64,000 nt of DNA from Lautropia sp. (GTDB lineage: Bacteria > Pseudomonadota > Gammaproteobacteria > Burkholderiales > Burkholderiaceae_E), in assembly GCA_030528325.1 (NCBI GenBank), contig JAUMZD010000005.1, forward strand, positions 1 through 64,000. The letters run 5' to 3'. The notes under the pieces are model-generated. The model made no database searches, was not told the DNA's origin, and was given only the letters and a program-made list of their open reading frames with translations. Shown piece after piece: positions 34,196 through 42,650 of this stretch. How positions within the stretch are numbered: the first letter of the stretch is position 1; every line of letters starts with the position of its first letter. A program made the translations under genes and the position numbers.

Positions 34196-34936
34196 ATGCG
34201 AATACTGATCAGCAATGATGACGGCTATTTTGCCCCTGGTATCGAGGCGCTGGCTGCAGCGTTGTCGGGCCTGGGCGAGATCTTCGTCTATGCCCCCGAG
34301 CGGGATCGCTCCGGCGCCTCCAACTCGCTCACCCTCAGCCGGCCGCTGACGGTGCGCCGGGCGGCCAACGGTTTTCACTTCATCGATGGCACGCCGACCG
34401 ATTGCGTGCACGTCGCCGTCACGGGCCTGATGGATGCGCCGCCCGATCTGGTGGTCTCCGGCATCAACGACGGTGCCAACATGGGCGATGACACCATCTA
34501 TTCCGGCACTGTCGCGGCGGCGATGGAGGGATACCTGCTGGGCCTGCCGGCCATCGCCTTTTCGCTCACCACGAAGGGGCATGAGCATCTGGACAGCGCG
34601 GCACGGGTCGCGCGTGATGTGGTCGTGCGCTATCTGACCGACCCGTGGCAGCAGCCGATGCTGCTGAACGTCAACATCCCGCCACTGCCCTATGACGAGC
34701 TGGGGGGCTATGAAGTCACCCGCCTGGGCCGGCGTCATCATACCGAGCCGGTCATCCCGGCGCAGAACCCGCGCGGCGAGACGGTCTACTGGATCGGCAA
34801 GGCCGGGCCGGAGGCCGACAAGGGGCCAGGCACCGATTTCCATGCGATCGCTGCCGGACGGGTGTCGATCAGTCCGTTGCAGGTCGATCTGACCGCTGCG
34901 GCCCAGCTGGAACAGACACGCCGATGGTTGGGGTGA
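34196..34936 (+). CDS. surE: 5'/3'-nucleotidase SurE
   Basis: A 246-residue SurE phosphatase: [20 protein letters not shown] with the metal-binding Asp-Asp, [37 protein letters not shown]. It dephosphorylates nucleoside monophosphates and short polyphosphate. First gene of a tight cluster; pcm overlaps its end by 13 bases. TAGAAT is found 12 bases before the ATG. Confidence 0.95.
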   Translation: MRILISNDDGYFAPGIEALAAALSGLGEIFVYAPERDRSGASNSLTLSRPLTVRRAANGFHFIDGTPTDCVHVAVTGLMDAPPDLVVSGINDGANMGDDTIYSGTVAAAMEGYLLGLPAIAFSLTTKGHEHLDSAARVARDVVVRYLTDPWQQPMLLNVNIPPLPYDELGGYEVTRLGRRHHTEPVIPAQNPRGETVYWIGKAGPEADKGPGTDFHAIAAGRVSISPLQVDLTAAAQLEQTRRWLG

Positions 34937-35619
34937 TCAGGCGCTCCGATACCGACGGACTGGTTTCGGAACGGGCGCGTTTCAGGATGGTGGAGCAGCT
35001 GGCCGAGCAGGGGATCGATTCGCCGATCGTGCTGGCTGCCATGAAGAAGGTGCCACGCCATCTGTTCGTCGAACAGGGGCTGGCCAGTCGTGCCTACGAG
35101 GACATGGCCCTGCCCATCGGGCACGGGCAGACCATCTCGAAGCCGTCCACGGTTGCACGGATGCTGTGGCTGCTGGCCGAATCGGTTCGGCCCGAGAAGG
35201 TGAAGACGCTGCGGGCGCTGGAAATCGGCACCGGCTGCGGCTATCAGGCGGCCGTCATGGCGCGTCTCTTCGAAGACGTGGTCTCGATCGAGCGCGTACA
35301 TTGGCTGCATGAGCTGGCCAAGGTCAATGTGCGCCCCTTCGCATTGCCGAACCTGCGCCTGCTCTTTGGTGACGGCACGGCCGGGGTCACGGCGGGGGCA
35401 CCCTATGATGTGGTGATCAGTGCCGCCGCCAGCGATTCGATCTCGCGTGAATGGCTGAAGCAGATGGCCGTGGGTGGCCGTCTGGTGGCACCGGTCAAGT
35501 CGGCCGAGCGCGATACCCAGACCTTGCATGTGGTGGATCGGGTCAGCCAGAATGAATGGTTGCTGACCGAACTCGATCCCGTAAGATTCGTACCGCTGCG
35601 CGCAGGCGTTGCCCGCTGA
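34924..35619 (+). CDS. pcm: Protein-L-isoaspartate O-methyltransferase
   Basis: A 231-residue [62 protein letters not shown] and the SAM-binding [18 protein letters not shown]. It methylates isoaspartyl residues to start repair of damaged proteins. Follows surE with an overlap, as in many proteobacteria; nlpD follows after 24 bases. Confidence 0.94.
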   Translation: MVGVIRRSDTDGLVSERARFRMVEQLAEQGIDSPIVLAAMKKVPRHLFVEQGLASRAYEDMALPIGHGQTISKPSTVARMLWLLAESVRPEKVKTLRALEIGTGCGYQAAVMARLFEDVVSIERVHWLHELAKVNVRPFALPNLRLLFGDGTAGVTAGAPYDVVISAAASDSISREWLKQMAVGGRLVAPVKSAERDTQTLHVVDRVSQNEWLLTELDPVRFVPLRAGVAR

Positions 35620-35643
35620 GCAGCGAACCGGAGGAATGATCTG

Positions 35644-36507
35644 ATGATGAGCGATGTGCTGAAGAGGCCCACGCATGTATTGTTGTTGATGACGGCAGGC
35701 ATCCTGCTGGCCGGTTGCGCGGCCACGAAGCCGGCGCCGGTCGTTCATCGTACCAGTCCGGGGGCGCAGCCGCCGGTTGCCACCGCACCGGTCGAGTTGC
35801 CCGCGGGCGAGCCCACGGATCAGATGGCCGAAGGCCAGATGCCCCAGGACGATGGCCCCCAGGTGTCCCCCATCTATCAGGGCGCCATCCACCAGCAGGG
35901 CAGCAATGCTGCGCCCGATGATCCGAACCTGAAGATCGGCCCTCAGGGCATCAAGCGCCCCTACGGTGCACCGAAACCCGGATCGATGGCCAGCGCATCA
36001 CAGGCGGGAGGGATGGTGCCGCGAGCCGGCGCCCCCGCAGGGGCGGCGGGTGCTTCGGTTTCGGCGGGTAGCGTACCAGGTACGGCCACCGCGCCGGCAT
36101 CGAAGCCGCCGGCCGTGCCGACCGAGACGCGAAGTCTCGATGGCGTGCGTTTCAGCTGGCCGGTTCCGGGCAAGCTGCTGCGTGGCTTCGATGGTGATGC
36201 CAACAAGGGGCTGCTGCTGGCCGGCACATTGGGAGACCCGGTGCTGGCCGCGGCCGATGGCCGGGTCATCTACAGCGGTGAAGGTCCGCGTGGCTACGGC
36301 AACCTGATCATCCTGAAGCACAGCAACGAGATGCTGTCGGTCTATGCACACAACCGCAGCCTCTCGGTCAAGGAAGGCGACAAGGTCAAGCGTGGCCAGA
36401 AGATCGCCGAGCTGGGTAGTACCGGCACCAGCCGTCCGGCGCTGCATTTCGAAGTGCGGCGTGGCGGCAAGGCCATCGACCCGGCAGGCGTGTTGCCGAA
36501 GCGTTGA
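35644..36507 (+). CDS. nlpD: NlpD-like lipoprotein with degenerate LytM/M23 domain
   Basis: A 287-residue lipoprotein: signal peptide with lipobox LLAGC (Cys25), a long Pro/Ala/Gly-rich region, and a C-terminal LytM/M23 domain from about residue 165 (VRFSWPVPGKLLRGFDG; VLAAADGRVIYSGEGPRGYG; LSVYAHNRSLSVKEGDKVKR; RPALHFEVRRGG). The zinc ligands are incomplete: no His/Asp pair in the first motif and A-L-H instead of H-x-H at the end, so it should be a non-catalytic amidase activator like E. coli NlpD. No LysM repeat is visible, unlike typical NlpD. GGAGGA precedes the start. Confidence 0.85.
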   Translation: MMSDVLKRPTHVLLLMTAGILLAGCAATKPAPVVHRTSPGAQPPVATAPVELPAGEPTDQMAEGQMPQDDGPQVSPIYQGAIHQQGSNAAPDDPNLKIGPQGIKRPYGAPKPGSMASASQAGGMVPRAGAPAGAAGASVSAGSVPGTATAPASKPPAVPTETRSLDGVRFSWPVPGKLLRGFDGDANKGLLLAGTLGDPVLAAADGRVIYSGEGPRGYGNLIILKHSNEMLSVYAHNRSLSVKEGDKVKRGQKIAELGSTGTSRPALHFEVRRGGKAIDPAGVLPKR

Positions 36508-38141
36508 CGGATCGTACGTTGTCGAAGTCTTCTTCCTCTCCCAGATCCGTCCGACCGGCCGGCACGCCGGCCGGCCAGGGCAGGGGCGTGCGTCGCCAGC
36601 CTGCCCGCCGGGGATCAGGCACCCGCGACGCGGCTGGGAGTCAGATTCATCGCCCCCACCAGAAGGCGGCTCGTCCCGTCGCCGGCAAGCCTGCTTCGGC
36701 CGGGCCTGCTTCTGCGCCTGCCGCCATCGGCCGCCCCGGCATCTCCACCCAGCCGCCCCGCATCGAAGCGCCAACCGAACCCTTGCGTTGTCGGATCGAG
36801 TCCGTCGATCTGGACGGACACGGTATCGCCCGGCAGGACGGCAAGGTGGTGTTCGTGCATGGGGGCCTGCCGGGTGAGCTGGTGGAGGCCCGCGTCACGC
36901 GGGCCAAGCCGCGCTATTCGGTAGCCGAGGTGGCCTCGGTGCTCGAGGCCAGTCCGAACCGGATCGCACCCCGATGTCCGCACTACGGGATCTGTGGCGG
37001 ATGCAACCTGCAGCATGCCGATGTGAAGGCCCAGGTGGCTTTCAAGCAGCGCGTGCTGGAGGACACGCTGTGGCATCTGGGGAAGGTGAGGCCGGCGCAG
37101 TGGTTGCCGCCCATCGAAGGCCCGGGGTGGGGCTATCGTTTCCGGGCACGGCTGACGGTTCGGGATGTGCCGACGAAGGGCGGGGTGCTCGTCGGCTTTC
37201 ATGAGAAAAGCTCAAGCTACGTGGCGCCGCTGTCCGAATGTGCGATCCTGCCGCCCAGGGTGTCGGCGCTGCTGCCGCTTCTGAAGACGCTGATCGGGAG
37301 CCTGTCGATCCGGCAGCGCCTGCCGCAGGTCGAGGTGGCGGTTGGTGACTGTACGAAGCCTCCCCGACATCCGCTGGCACTGGTGTTCCGGGCGCTGTTG
37401 CCGCCTTCTCCCGCGGATCTGGCCCGCCTGATCGACTTCGGTCGTGCGCATCAGGCCGAGATCTGGCTGCAGCCCGGTGGGCCCGATTCCATCGAGCTGC
37501 TCTGTGATGCCGAAGGGCAGCGCGATGGCGTGTCGGCACTGGCCTACGAGCTGCCGGAATTTGGCGTGCGAATCCCGTTCGGGCCCACCGATTTCACGCA
37601 GGTCAATGCCGGCATCAACCGGGTGCTGCTGTCACGGGCTGTCCGGCTGCTCGACGTGCAGCCCGAAGACCGGGTGGTGGATCTGTTCTGTGGACTGGGC
37701 AATTTCACGTTGCCGCTGGGGACCCGGGCGCGTCAGGTGATCGGCGTCGAAGGTGTGCCAGCGCTCGTCGCGCGGGGTGAAGCCAATGCCGGGCTGAACC
37801 GGGCGGTGCTGCTGGCGCCCCCGGGTCCGCAGGGGGTCAGCTTCCGGGCGGCCAATCTGTTCCAGTTCGATCAGGCCGCCTGGCAGGCGCTGGGGCCGGT
37901 CGACAAGCTGTTGATCGACCCGCCACGCGATGGGGCACTGGCCGTGGCGAAGGTGCTGGCTGCGTTGCCAGCCGGATTGCGGCCCGGGCGGATGGTCTAT
38001 GTCTCGTGCAATCCGGCCACGCTGGCGCGTGATCTGGGCATCATGGTGCATGAGGGCAACTGGCGTGTTCGACAGGCTGGCGTGGCCAACATGTTCCCCC
38101 ATACCGCGCACGTCGAATCCATCGCACTGATCGAGCCGTGA
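36504..38141 (+). CDS. rlmD: 23S rRNA (uracil-1939-C5)-methyltransferase
   Basis: A methyltransferase of the RlmD/RumA family. After an Arg/Pro/Ala-rich N-terminus (about 90 residues, unusual) come the TRAM domain (CRIESVDLDGHGIARQDGKV), the 4Fe-4S cluster CPHYGICGGCNLQH, the SAM motif VVDLFCGLGNFTLPLGTRA and the catalytic LLIDPPRDGA with VYVSCNPATLARDLGIM. TTG 36504 overlaps the nlpD stop by 4 bases; a start nearer the TRAM domain is possible. In many relatives rpoS lies between nlpD and this gene; here nothing does. Confidence 0.92.
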   Translation: MTDRTLSKSSSSPRSVRPAGTPAGQGRGVRRQPARRGSGTRDAAGSQIHRPHQKAARPVAGKPASAGPASAPAAIGRPGISTQPPRIEAPTEPLRCRIESVDLDGHGIARQDGKVVFVHGGLPGELVEARVTRAKPRYSVAEVASVLEASPNRIAPRCPHYGICGGCNLQHADVKAQVAFKQRVLEDTLWHLGKVRPAQWLPPIEGPGWGYRFRARLTVRDVPTKGGVLVGFHEKSSSYVAPLSECAILPPRVSALLPLLKTLIGSLSIRQRLPQVEVAVGDCTKPPRHPLALVFRALLPPSPADLARLIDFGRAHQAEIWLQPGGPDSIELLCDAEGQRDGVSALAYELPEFGVRIPFGPTDFTQVNAGINRVLLSRAVRLLDVQPEDRVVDLFCGLGNFTLPLGTRARQVIGVEGVPALVARGEANAGLNRAVLLAPPGPQGVSFRAANLFQFDQAAWQALGPVDKLLIDPPRDGALAVAKVLAALPAGLRPGRMVYVSCNPATLARDLGIMVHEGNWRVRQAGVANMFPHTAHVESIALIEP

Positions 38142-38172
38142 ACATGGGAGCCTGAACAGCAGGAAAGTTGCG

Positions 38173-38922
38173 TCAGGCTGCCACGGGTGTGCTCAGCACG
38201 CTGTTGATGAGCCATGCCCTCAGCGCCTGGGCCACTTCGTCCGGGTGAGTCATCGGCCACAGATGCGTGCGCCGGGGCTTCGTGACCACCGTCGCCTGTC
38301 GGGCGGCAGCAGCAAAGCGCCGTGCATGGATGTGCAGCTGATCGAGGCTGCCGCCAAGGATCAGCACCGGGCAGCGGACGGCTTCGAGTTGCCGCGACGA
38401 ACAGTGCTTCATCACGTCCAGCCAGGCTGCCTTGATGTCGCAGAATTGTCCGCCATGTGCCTGGATGGCAGCCCAGACTTGCGCATCGCAGACTTGGGCG
38501 AAGTAATGCTCGTCAAGCCATTTCATTCCGCTCACTCCCAGGCTTTGCCAGCATTCGGCCAGGCGCCGATAGAGCCAGGCACCGATGCCTTCGGGTTCGG
38601 CCGCACAGCCCATCAGCACCAGTCCGGCGAGCCGGTCGGGATGACGCTCGGCATAGCAGAGCGCCGCATAACCGCCCAGGGAATGGCCTGCCAGAATCAC
38701 GGGGCGTTCGCCGGCAGCCTCGAGCATCGCCGAGATGTCCTCGATCTCCTGCGCCAGCGAGAACGCTTCGGAAGTCCGTTTCCCGTGTCCGGGCAAATCG
38801 GGCGCCATCACGTCCACGATGTCAGCCAGCGCCTCGGCGTAGGTGGCCCATTGGGCACCATTCATGCGCGTGCCATGCAGCAGGATCAGTAGAGGGCGGG
38901 CATCGGCTGCGGATGAGGTCAT
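38173..38922 (-). CDS. Alpha/beta hydrolase, paralogue of the gene at 25670
   Basis: A 249-residue hydrolase: LLILLHGTRMNGAQWATYAE, APDLPGHGKRTSEAFSLAQE, nucleophile elbow AGHSLGGYAALCYAE (Ser), PVLILGGSLDQLHIHARRF (acid) and RRTHLWPMTHPDEVAQALRA (His). It closely resembles the protein encoded at 25670-26461 over its whole length. The start is coupled (ATGA) to a tiny reading frame at 38919-38981. Substrate unknown. Confidence 0.85.
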   Translation of the reverse strand: MTSSAADARPLLILLHGTRMNGAQWATYAEALADIVDVMAPDLPGHGKRTSEAFSLAQEIEDISAMLEAAGERPVILAGHSLGGYAALCYAERHPDRLAGLVLMGCAAEPEGIGAWLYRRLAECWQSLGVSGMKWLDEHYFAQVCDAQVWAAIQAHGGQFCDIKAAWLDVMKHCSSRQLEAVRCPVLILGGSLDQLHIHARRFAAAARQATVVTKPRRTHLWPMTHPDEVAQALRAWLINSVLSTPVAA

Positions 38923-38981
38923 CGGCGCTTGTTGGCCGAAGCTTCGTCAAGCAGTGCCTTGAAGGAGGTGTTCTCGCTCAT
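38919..38981 (-). CDS. Possible 20-residue leader peptide
   Basis: ATG 38981 opens MSENTSFKALLDEASANKRR and stops with TGA overlapping the hydrolase ATG by 4 bases. GAGGACGAC precedes the ATG. The coupled arrangement suggests translation, but the frame is short and could be chance. Confidence 0.3.
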   Translation of the reverse strand: MSENTSFKALLDEASANKRR

Positions 38982-39054
38982 GTCGTCGTCCTCGCAGTCT
39001 CGGAAGGATGGGGTGATCAAAGCCTCGTCGATCGAGGTCATCATACCCCATTTC

Positions 39055-39300
39055 CATTAGACTTATCTAATAAACGGATCGGACACGGGTTCGGGTCGGT
39101 CATGGGATCCGATCGGTCACGGGTTCCGGTGGTGCAGGTGTCCGATCGACGGAGGAAGGGACAACGCTCTTCCAGCGCCCGTGTCGGCATAGAATGCCGG
39201 TCTGCCGGTCTGCCCGTTCGTTTGCTTGCGGTCTGCCGGTTTGTCAGCCGCTTCGTCTGTTTGCCGGTTTGCTGGCTTGCTGGTTTGCCTGTTTGCCACG
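39055..39300. repeat. Degenerate short tandem repeats upstream of aroG
   Basis: GATCGGACACGGGTTCGGG (39077-39095) recurs with two changes at 39111-39129. From about 39195 to 39298 the sequence is an irregular tandem array of a unit near GTTTGCCG / GTCTGCCG, eight bases long, with ten or more copies (for example GTTTGCCGGTTTGCTGG at 39259). No gene is seen between 38982 and 39338. Confidence 0.6.
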
Positions 39301-39338
39301 TCCGTCCGGACGTCTTCATCGAAATCCGATTTCCCGTC

Positions 39339-40742
39339 ATGACGTCACCCGATATCCTTTCTCCTGCTCATGATCATGCAACCGGAGGGCCGAGCTGGCA
39401 TCCCGCATCGTGGCGCAACCGGCCTGCACGACAGATGCCCAGTTACCAGGATCAGGCAAGGCTGGAAGAGACATTGGGCCAGTTGCGACAGTTTCCACCG
39501 CTGATCTTCGGTGGCGAGGTTGAGGCGCTGAGGGCGCATCTGGCCGAGGTGGCGGCAGGGCGTGCCTTCCTGCTGCAGGGCGGGGACTGTGCCGAGAGCT
39601 TCGACATGGCCGATGGCGAATCGGCGCGCGAAACCTTCCGCGTGATGCTGCAGATGGCCGTGGTGCTGACCTACGCGGCGGCCAGGCCAGTCGTGAAGGT
39701 GGGGCGGATGGCGGGCCAGTTTGCCAAGCCTCGTTCGGCCGATACCGAAACCCGGGATGGCACCACCTTGCCCAGCTATCGGGGCGACATCATCAATGGC
39801 ACCGATTTCACGGCCGAGGCGCGCCTGCCGGATCCAGTGCGGATGCTGCGGGCCTATTCGGCCAGCGCCTCGACGATGAACCTGCTCCGGGCGCTGGCCG
39901 GTGGCGGTTTTGCCGATCTTCACCAGCTCCACGCCTGGACGACCGATTTCGTCAAGGCCAGCCCCCAGGGACAACGCTATCAGGAGCTGGCAGACCGGAT
40001 CGGTGAGACGCTGGCCTTCATGGCAGCCTGTGGCTTCACCGCCGACAACATGCCGCAGTTGCGGGCAGTCGATTTCTACACCTCGCACGAAGCCCTGCTG
40101 CTGCCCTATGAAGAGGCGCTGACCCGGGCAGGGGAGGGCGAGACGGCTGGTCGATGGTTTGGTGCCTCAGCACATATGCTGTGGCTGGGTGAACGAACCC
40201 GTCAGCTCGATGGCGCGCACATCGAATATCTGCGTGGCATCGCCAATCCGGTCGGCGTGAAGATCGGTCCGACGGCCACGCCCGATGAGATCCTGGCCTT
40301 GCTCGACACGCTCGATCCGGACAGGGAGCCGGGACGTGTCGTGCTGATCACCCGGATGGGTGCGGGCAATCTGCCGACATACCTGCCGCCGCTGGTTCGC
40401 GCGGTGCGTGAGGCCGATCGTCCCGTCATCTGGAGCTGTGACCCGATGCATGGCAACACCGTGAGCACGACCGATGGTCTGAAGACTCGGGACTTTGGCA
40501 ACGTGGTGCAGGAAGTGCGCGAGTTCTTCGGGGTGCACGCCGACGAAGGCACGGTGGCCGGCGGTCTGCATGTGGAGTTGACCGGGCAGGACGTGACCGA
40601 GTGCCGGGGCGGGGGCCAGAACCTGACGGACGAGAACCTGAAGCAGCGTTACACCACGGCCTGCGACCCGCGTCTGAACGGCTCGCAGAGCCTGGAGCTG
40701 GCCTTCCTGGTGGCGGATCTGCTGAAAGCAGGCCGGCGTTGA
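39339..40742 (+). CDS. Class II 3-deoxy-7-phosphoheptulonate (DAHP) synthase
   Basis: A 467-residue class II (AroA-II, plant/Mycobacterium type) DAHP synthase: PLIFGGEVEALRAHLAEVAA, AFLLQGGDCAESFDM, KVGRMAGQFAKPRS, FYTSHEALLLPYEEALTR, GVKIGPTATPDEIL and IWSCDPMHGNTVST. It condenses phosphoenolpyruvate and erythrose 4-phosphate, the first step of the shikimate pathway. ATG 39339 is the family-like start. The upstream repeat tract may affect its expression. Confidence 0.93.
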   Translation: MTSPDILSPAHDHATGGPSWHPASWRNRPARQMPSYQDQARLEETLGQLRQFPPLIFGGEVEALRAHLAEVAAGRAFLLQGGDCAESFDMADGESARETFRVMLQMAVVLTYAAARPVVKVGRMAGQFAKPRSADTETRDGTTLPSYRGDIINGTDFTAEARLPDPVRMLRAYSASASTMNLLRALAGGGFADLHQLHAWTTDFVKASPQGQRYQELADRIGETLAFMAACGFTADNMPQLRAVDFYTSHEALLLPYEEALTRAGEGETAGRWFGASAHMLWLGERTRQLDGAHIEYLRGIANPVGVKIGPTATPDEILALLDTLDPDREPGRVVLITRMGAGNLPTYLPPLVRAVREADRPVIWSCDPMHGNTVSTTDGLKTRDFGNVVQEVREFFGVHADEGTVAGGLHVELTGQDVTECRGGGQNLTDENLKQRYTTACDPRLNGSQSLELAFLVADLLKAGRR

Positions 40743-40843
40743 AGGAATCCTGTTCCAGCTCAGGTCAGTTGGAGCCGCGTTAAGGATACTCTGAACAAGT
40801 CCTGTGAGGCGACGCGCCCTGAAGCGGGACGCAGGACAAGGCG

Positions 40844-40884
40844 GCATTGGTCGCCAATGGTGGCGCTATTGACGACCAATGCCA
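40844..40884. repeat. Inverted repeat downstream of the DAHP synthase gene
   Basis: GGCATTGGTCG (40844-40854) and CGACCAATGCC (40874-40884) are perfect 11-base inverted arms around 19 bases. No T-run follows on either strand, so a plain terminator is doubtful. Upstream, GTCCTGTG (about 40799-40806) and CGCAGGAC (40831-40838) form a second, weaker pair. Possibly an IS end or a bidirectional terminator between convergent genes. Confidence 0.45.
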
Positions 40885-40931
40885 TCAGGCCGGCTGTGCA
40901 ATACAGGGTGCTACAGTCGGCGCTGATCCGA

Positions 40932-41309
40932 TCAATGACTGATCATCCACGGCCGACGGCCCGGAAACATCCGGGCTGCGCCATCCGCTGAACCGCCTAC
41001 CGACGTTCTGGATGAGCGCGAGGACACGGCAGCTTTCCCGCCAGCGGGCGCACAGCACCCACAGCCAGCCGGGTGTGACAGCCGCCGGTAACTGCCATCG
41101 CTCGATGAGCGTGGTTCGTGCCGGGCCCGTTCGTTGATCGCATGGGCAGCCAGCCGGTCCGCGCCCAGCTCCCGGATGTGAGGCGCATGCAGCAGGGCCA
41201 GCGGCGCTTCCAGCCCGCACTCGGGGCAATACGCTGCGTTACGCTGGTTGATGCGGCGCATCGCATCGAAAGGGCCACAGTCGGGGCAAAGGTAGTCATA
41301 GAGCGGCAT
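40932..41309 (-). CDS. fmdB: FmdB-family zinc-ribbon protein
   Basis: A 125-residue protein with the FmdB zinc ribbon MPLYDYLCPDCGPFDAMRRI and YCPECG (two CxxC pairs, residues about 8-31), followed by a Cys/Gly-rich stretch (HPAGCGCCAPAGGKA) and a basic tail. It lies just downstream of the formamidase gene, as in Methylophilus fmdA-fmdB, where it is a putative regulator. AAGGAG precedes the ATG. The last ~30 residues look unlike the family and may be an extension. Confidence 0.83.
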   Translation of the reverse strand: MPLYDYLCPDCGPFDAMRRINQRNAAYCPECGLEAPLALLHAPHIRELGADRLAAHAINERARHEPRSSSDGSYRRLSHPAGCGCCAPAGGKAAVSSRSSRTSVGGSADGAARMFPGRRPWMISH

Positions 41310-41417
41310 GGGGTCTCCTTGAAGGTGTGGTGCGATCGTTCACCGGTGCTGGCGCGTGTCATGAGCCCGTTTGCCCCCGCGCTGGTTCCTGAACCGTGCG
41401 TTGACAGGGCTGCCCGG

Positions 41418-42650
41418 TCAGCGATCCGGCGAGATCGGCAGATTCGGGTTGTCCTTCAGGAAAACCGTCGGGCCATCCGCATTGGGGCGAATGTCGAAAT
41501 CGAAGATCTCGGTTGGCAGCCACAATGTCGCGCAGGCGTTCGGCACGTCCACCACGCCGCTGATGTGCCCCTGAACCGGTGCCGATCCCAGGATCGAGTA
41601 GGCCTGTTCGCCGCTGTAGCCGAATTTCTTCAGGTATTCGATCGCGTTCAGACAGGCCTGCCGATAGGCCACCGTCGTGTCGAGGAAATGCTGACCGCCT
41701 TTTTCATCGACGGAAATGCCCTCGAAGATCAGGTAGTCGTTGTAGTTCGGCGTGATCGGGCTGGGCTTGAAGATCGGATTCCGGATGCCGTATTTCCGCA
41801 TGCCGTCCTTGATCAGGTTCACCCGCATGTGAACCCAGCCGCCGATCATCTCGATGGCACCGCAGAAGGTGATCTCGCCATCGCCCTGGCTGAAATGCAG
41901 GTCGCCCACCGACAGGCCCGCGCCGTCGACGTAGACCGGAAAATAGATCCGGGAGCCGCGGGACAGATCCTTGATGTCACAGTTTCCACCATGCTCACGC
42001 GGTGGCACGGTTCTTGCGCCTTCCCTGGCTGCCTGATCGCGAGCTTCTCCCTGCATCTTGCCCATGTGTGCGTTGGCCGGGTTGGGTGGATTGGCCAGTG
42101 CCGGCACACGATCCGGATCGGTGGCGATCAGCGCTGCCTCACGTTCGTTCCAGCGCGCGAGCAGATCGTGATCCGGCAGGCAGCCGATCAGGCCCGGATG
42201 GATCAGGCCCGCAAAATTCACGCCTGGCACGTGTCGGCTACGCGCGAACATCCCGTCGAAGTCCCAGATCGACTTGCAGGCATGCGGGAAATGCTCATCC
42301 AGAAAACCGCCGCCGTTCTGACGGCTGAACACGCCGTTGAACCCCCAGTGATGACCATCGAGCGCGCCGATGTCGAGCAGATCGACGACCAGCAGGTCGC
42401 CCGGCTCGGCGCCTTTCACTCCAACAGGCCCGGAGAGGAAATGCACGCGCGACAGCTCCACGTCCCGGATGTCGTCGGCACTGTCGTTGTTGGCAATGGC
42501 GCCGCCGGTCCAGTCATAGGTTTCCAGCCTGAAATCATCGCCGGGTGATACCCAGACCGCCATCGGAATGTCGGGGTGCCAGCGATTGTGGATGCAGGGA
42601 TTGTCGTAAGGTGACTGATGAAGATCGACCTTGATCAGGGTTGCCGTCAT
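41418..42650 (-). CDS. fmdA: Formamidase
   Basis: A 410-residue acetamidase/formamidase: PCIHNRWHPDIPMAVWVSPG near the start, GAEPGDLLVVDLLDIGALDG, NFAGLIHPGLIGC, REHGGNCDIKDLSRGSRIYF, SVGDLHFSQGDGEITFCGAI and GYSGEQAYSILGSAPVQGHI. It hydrolyses formamide to formate and ammonia in the cytoplasm. Its product formate could feed the formate dehydrogenase encoded divergently about 500 bases away. GGAAGGAGGAG precedes the ATG. Confidence 0.94.
   Translation of the reverse strand: MTATLIKVDLHQSPYDNPCIHNRWHPDIPMAVWVSPGDDFRLETYDWTGGAIANNDSADDIRDVELSRVHFLSGPVGVKGAEPGDLLVVDLLDIGALDGHHWGFNGVFSRQNGGGFLDEHFPHACKSIWDFDGMFARSRHVPGVNFAGLIHPGLIGCLPDHDLLARWNEREAALIATDPDRVPALANPPNPANAHMGKMQGEARDQAAREGARTVPPREHGGNCDIKDLSRGSRIYFPVYVDGAGLSVGDLHFSQGDGEITFCGAIEMIGGWVHMRVNLIKDGMRKYGIRNPIFKPSPITPNYNDYLIFEGISVDEKGGQHFLDTTVAYRQACLNAIEYLKKFGYSGEQAYSILGSAPVQGHISGVVDVPNACATLWLPTEIFDFDIRPNADGPTVFLKDNPNLPISPDR

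Noticed and set aside
39041-39340. 99-codon minus-strand frame rich in Gln/Thr/Lys
   Set aside because: It is the translation of the tandem repeat tract, without ribosome binding site or family similarity.
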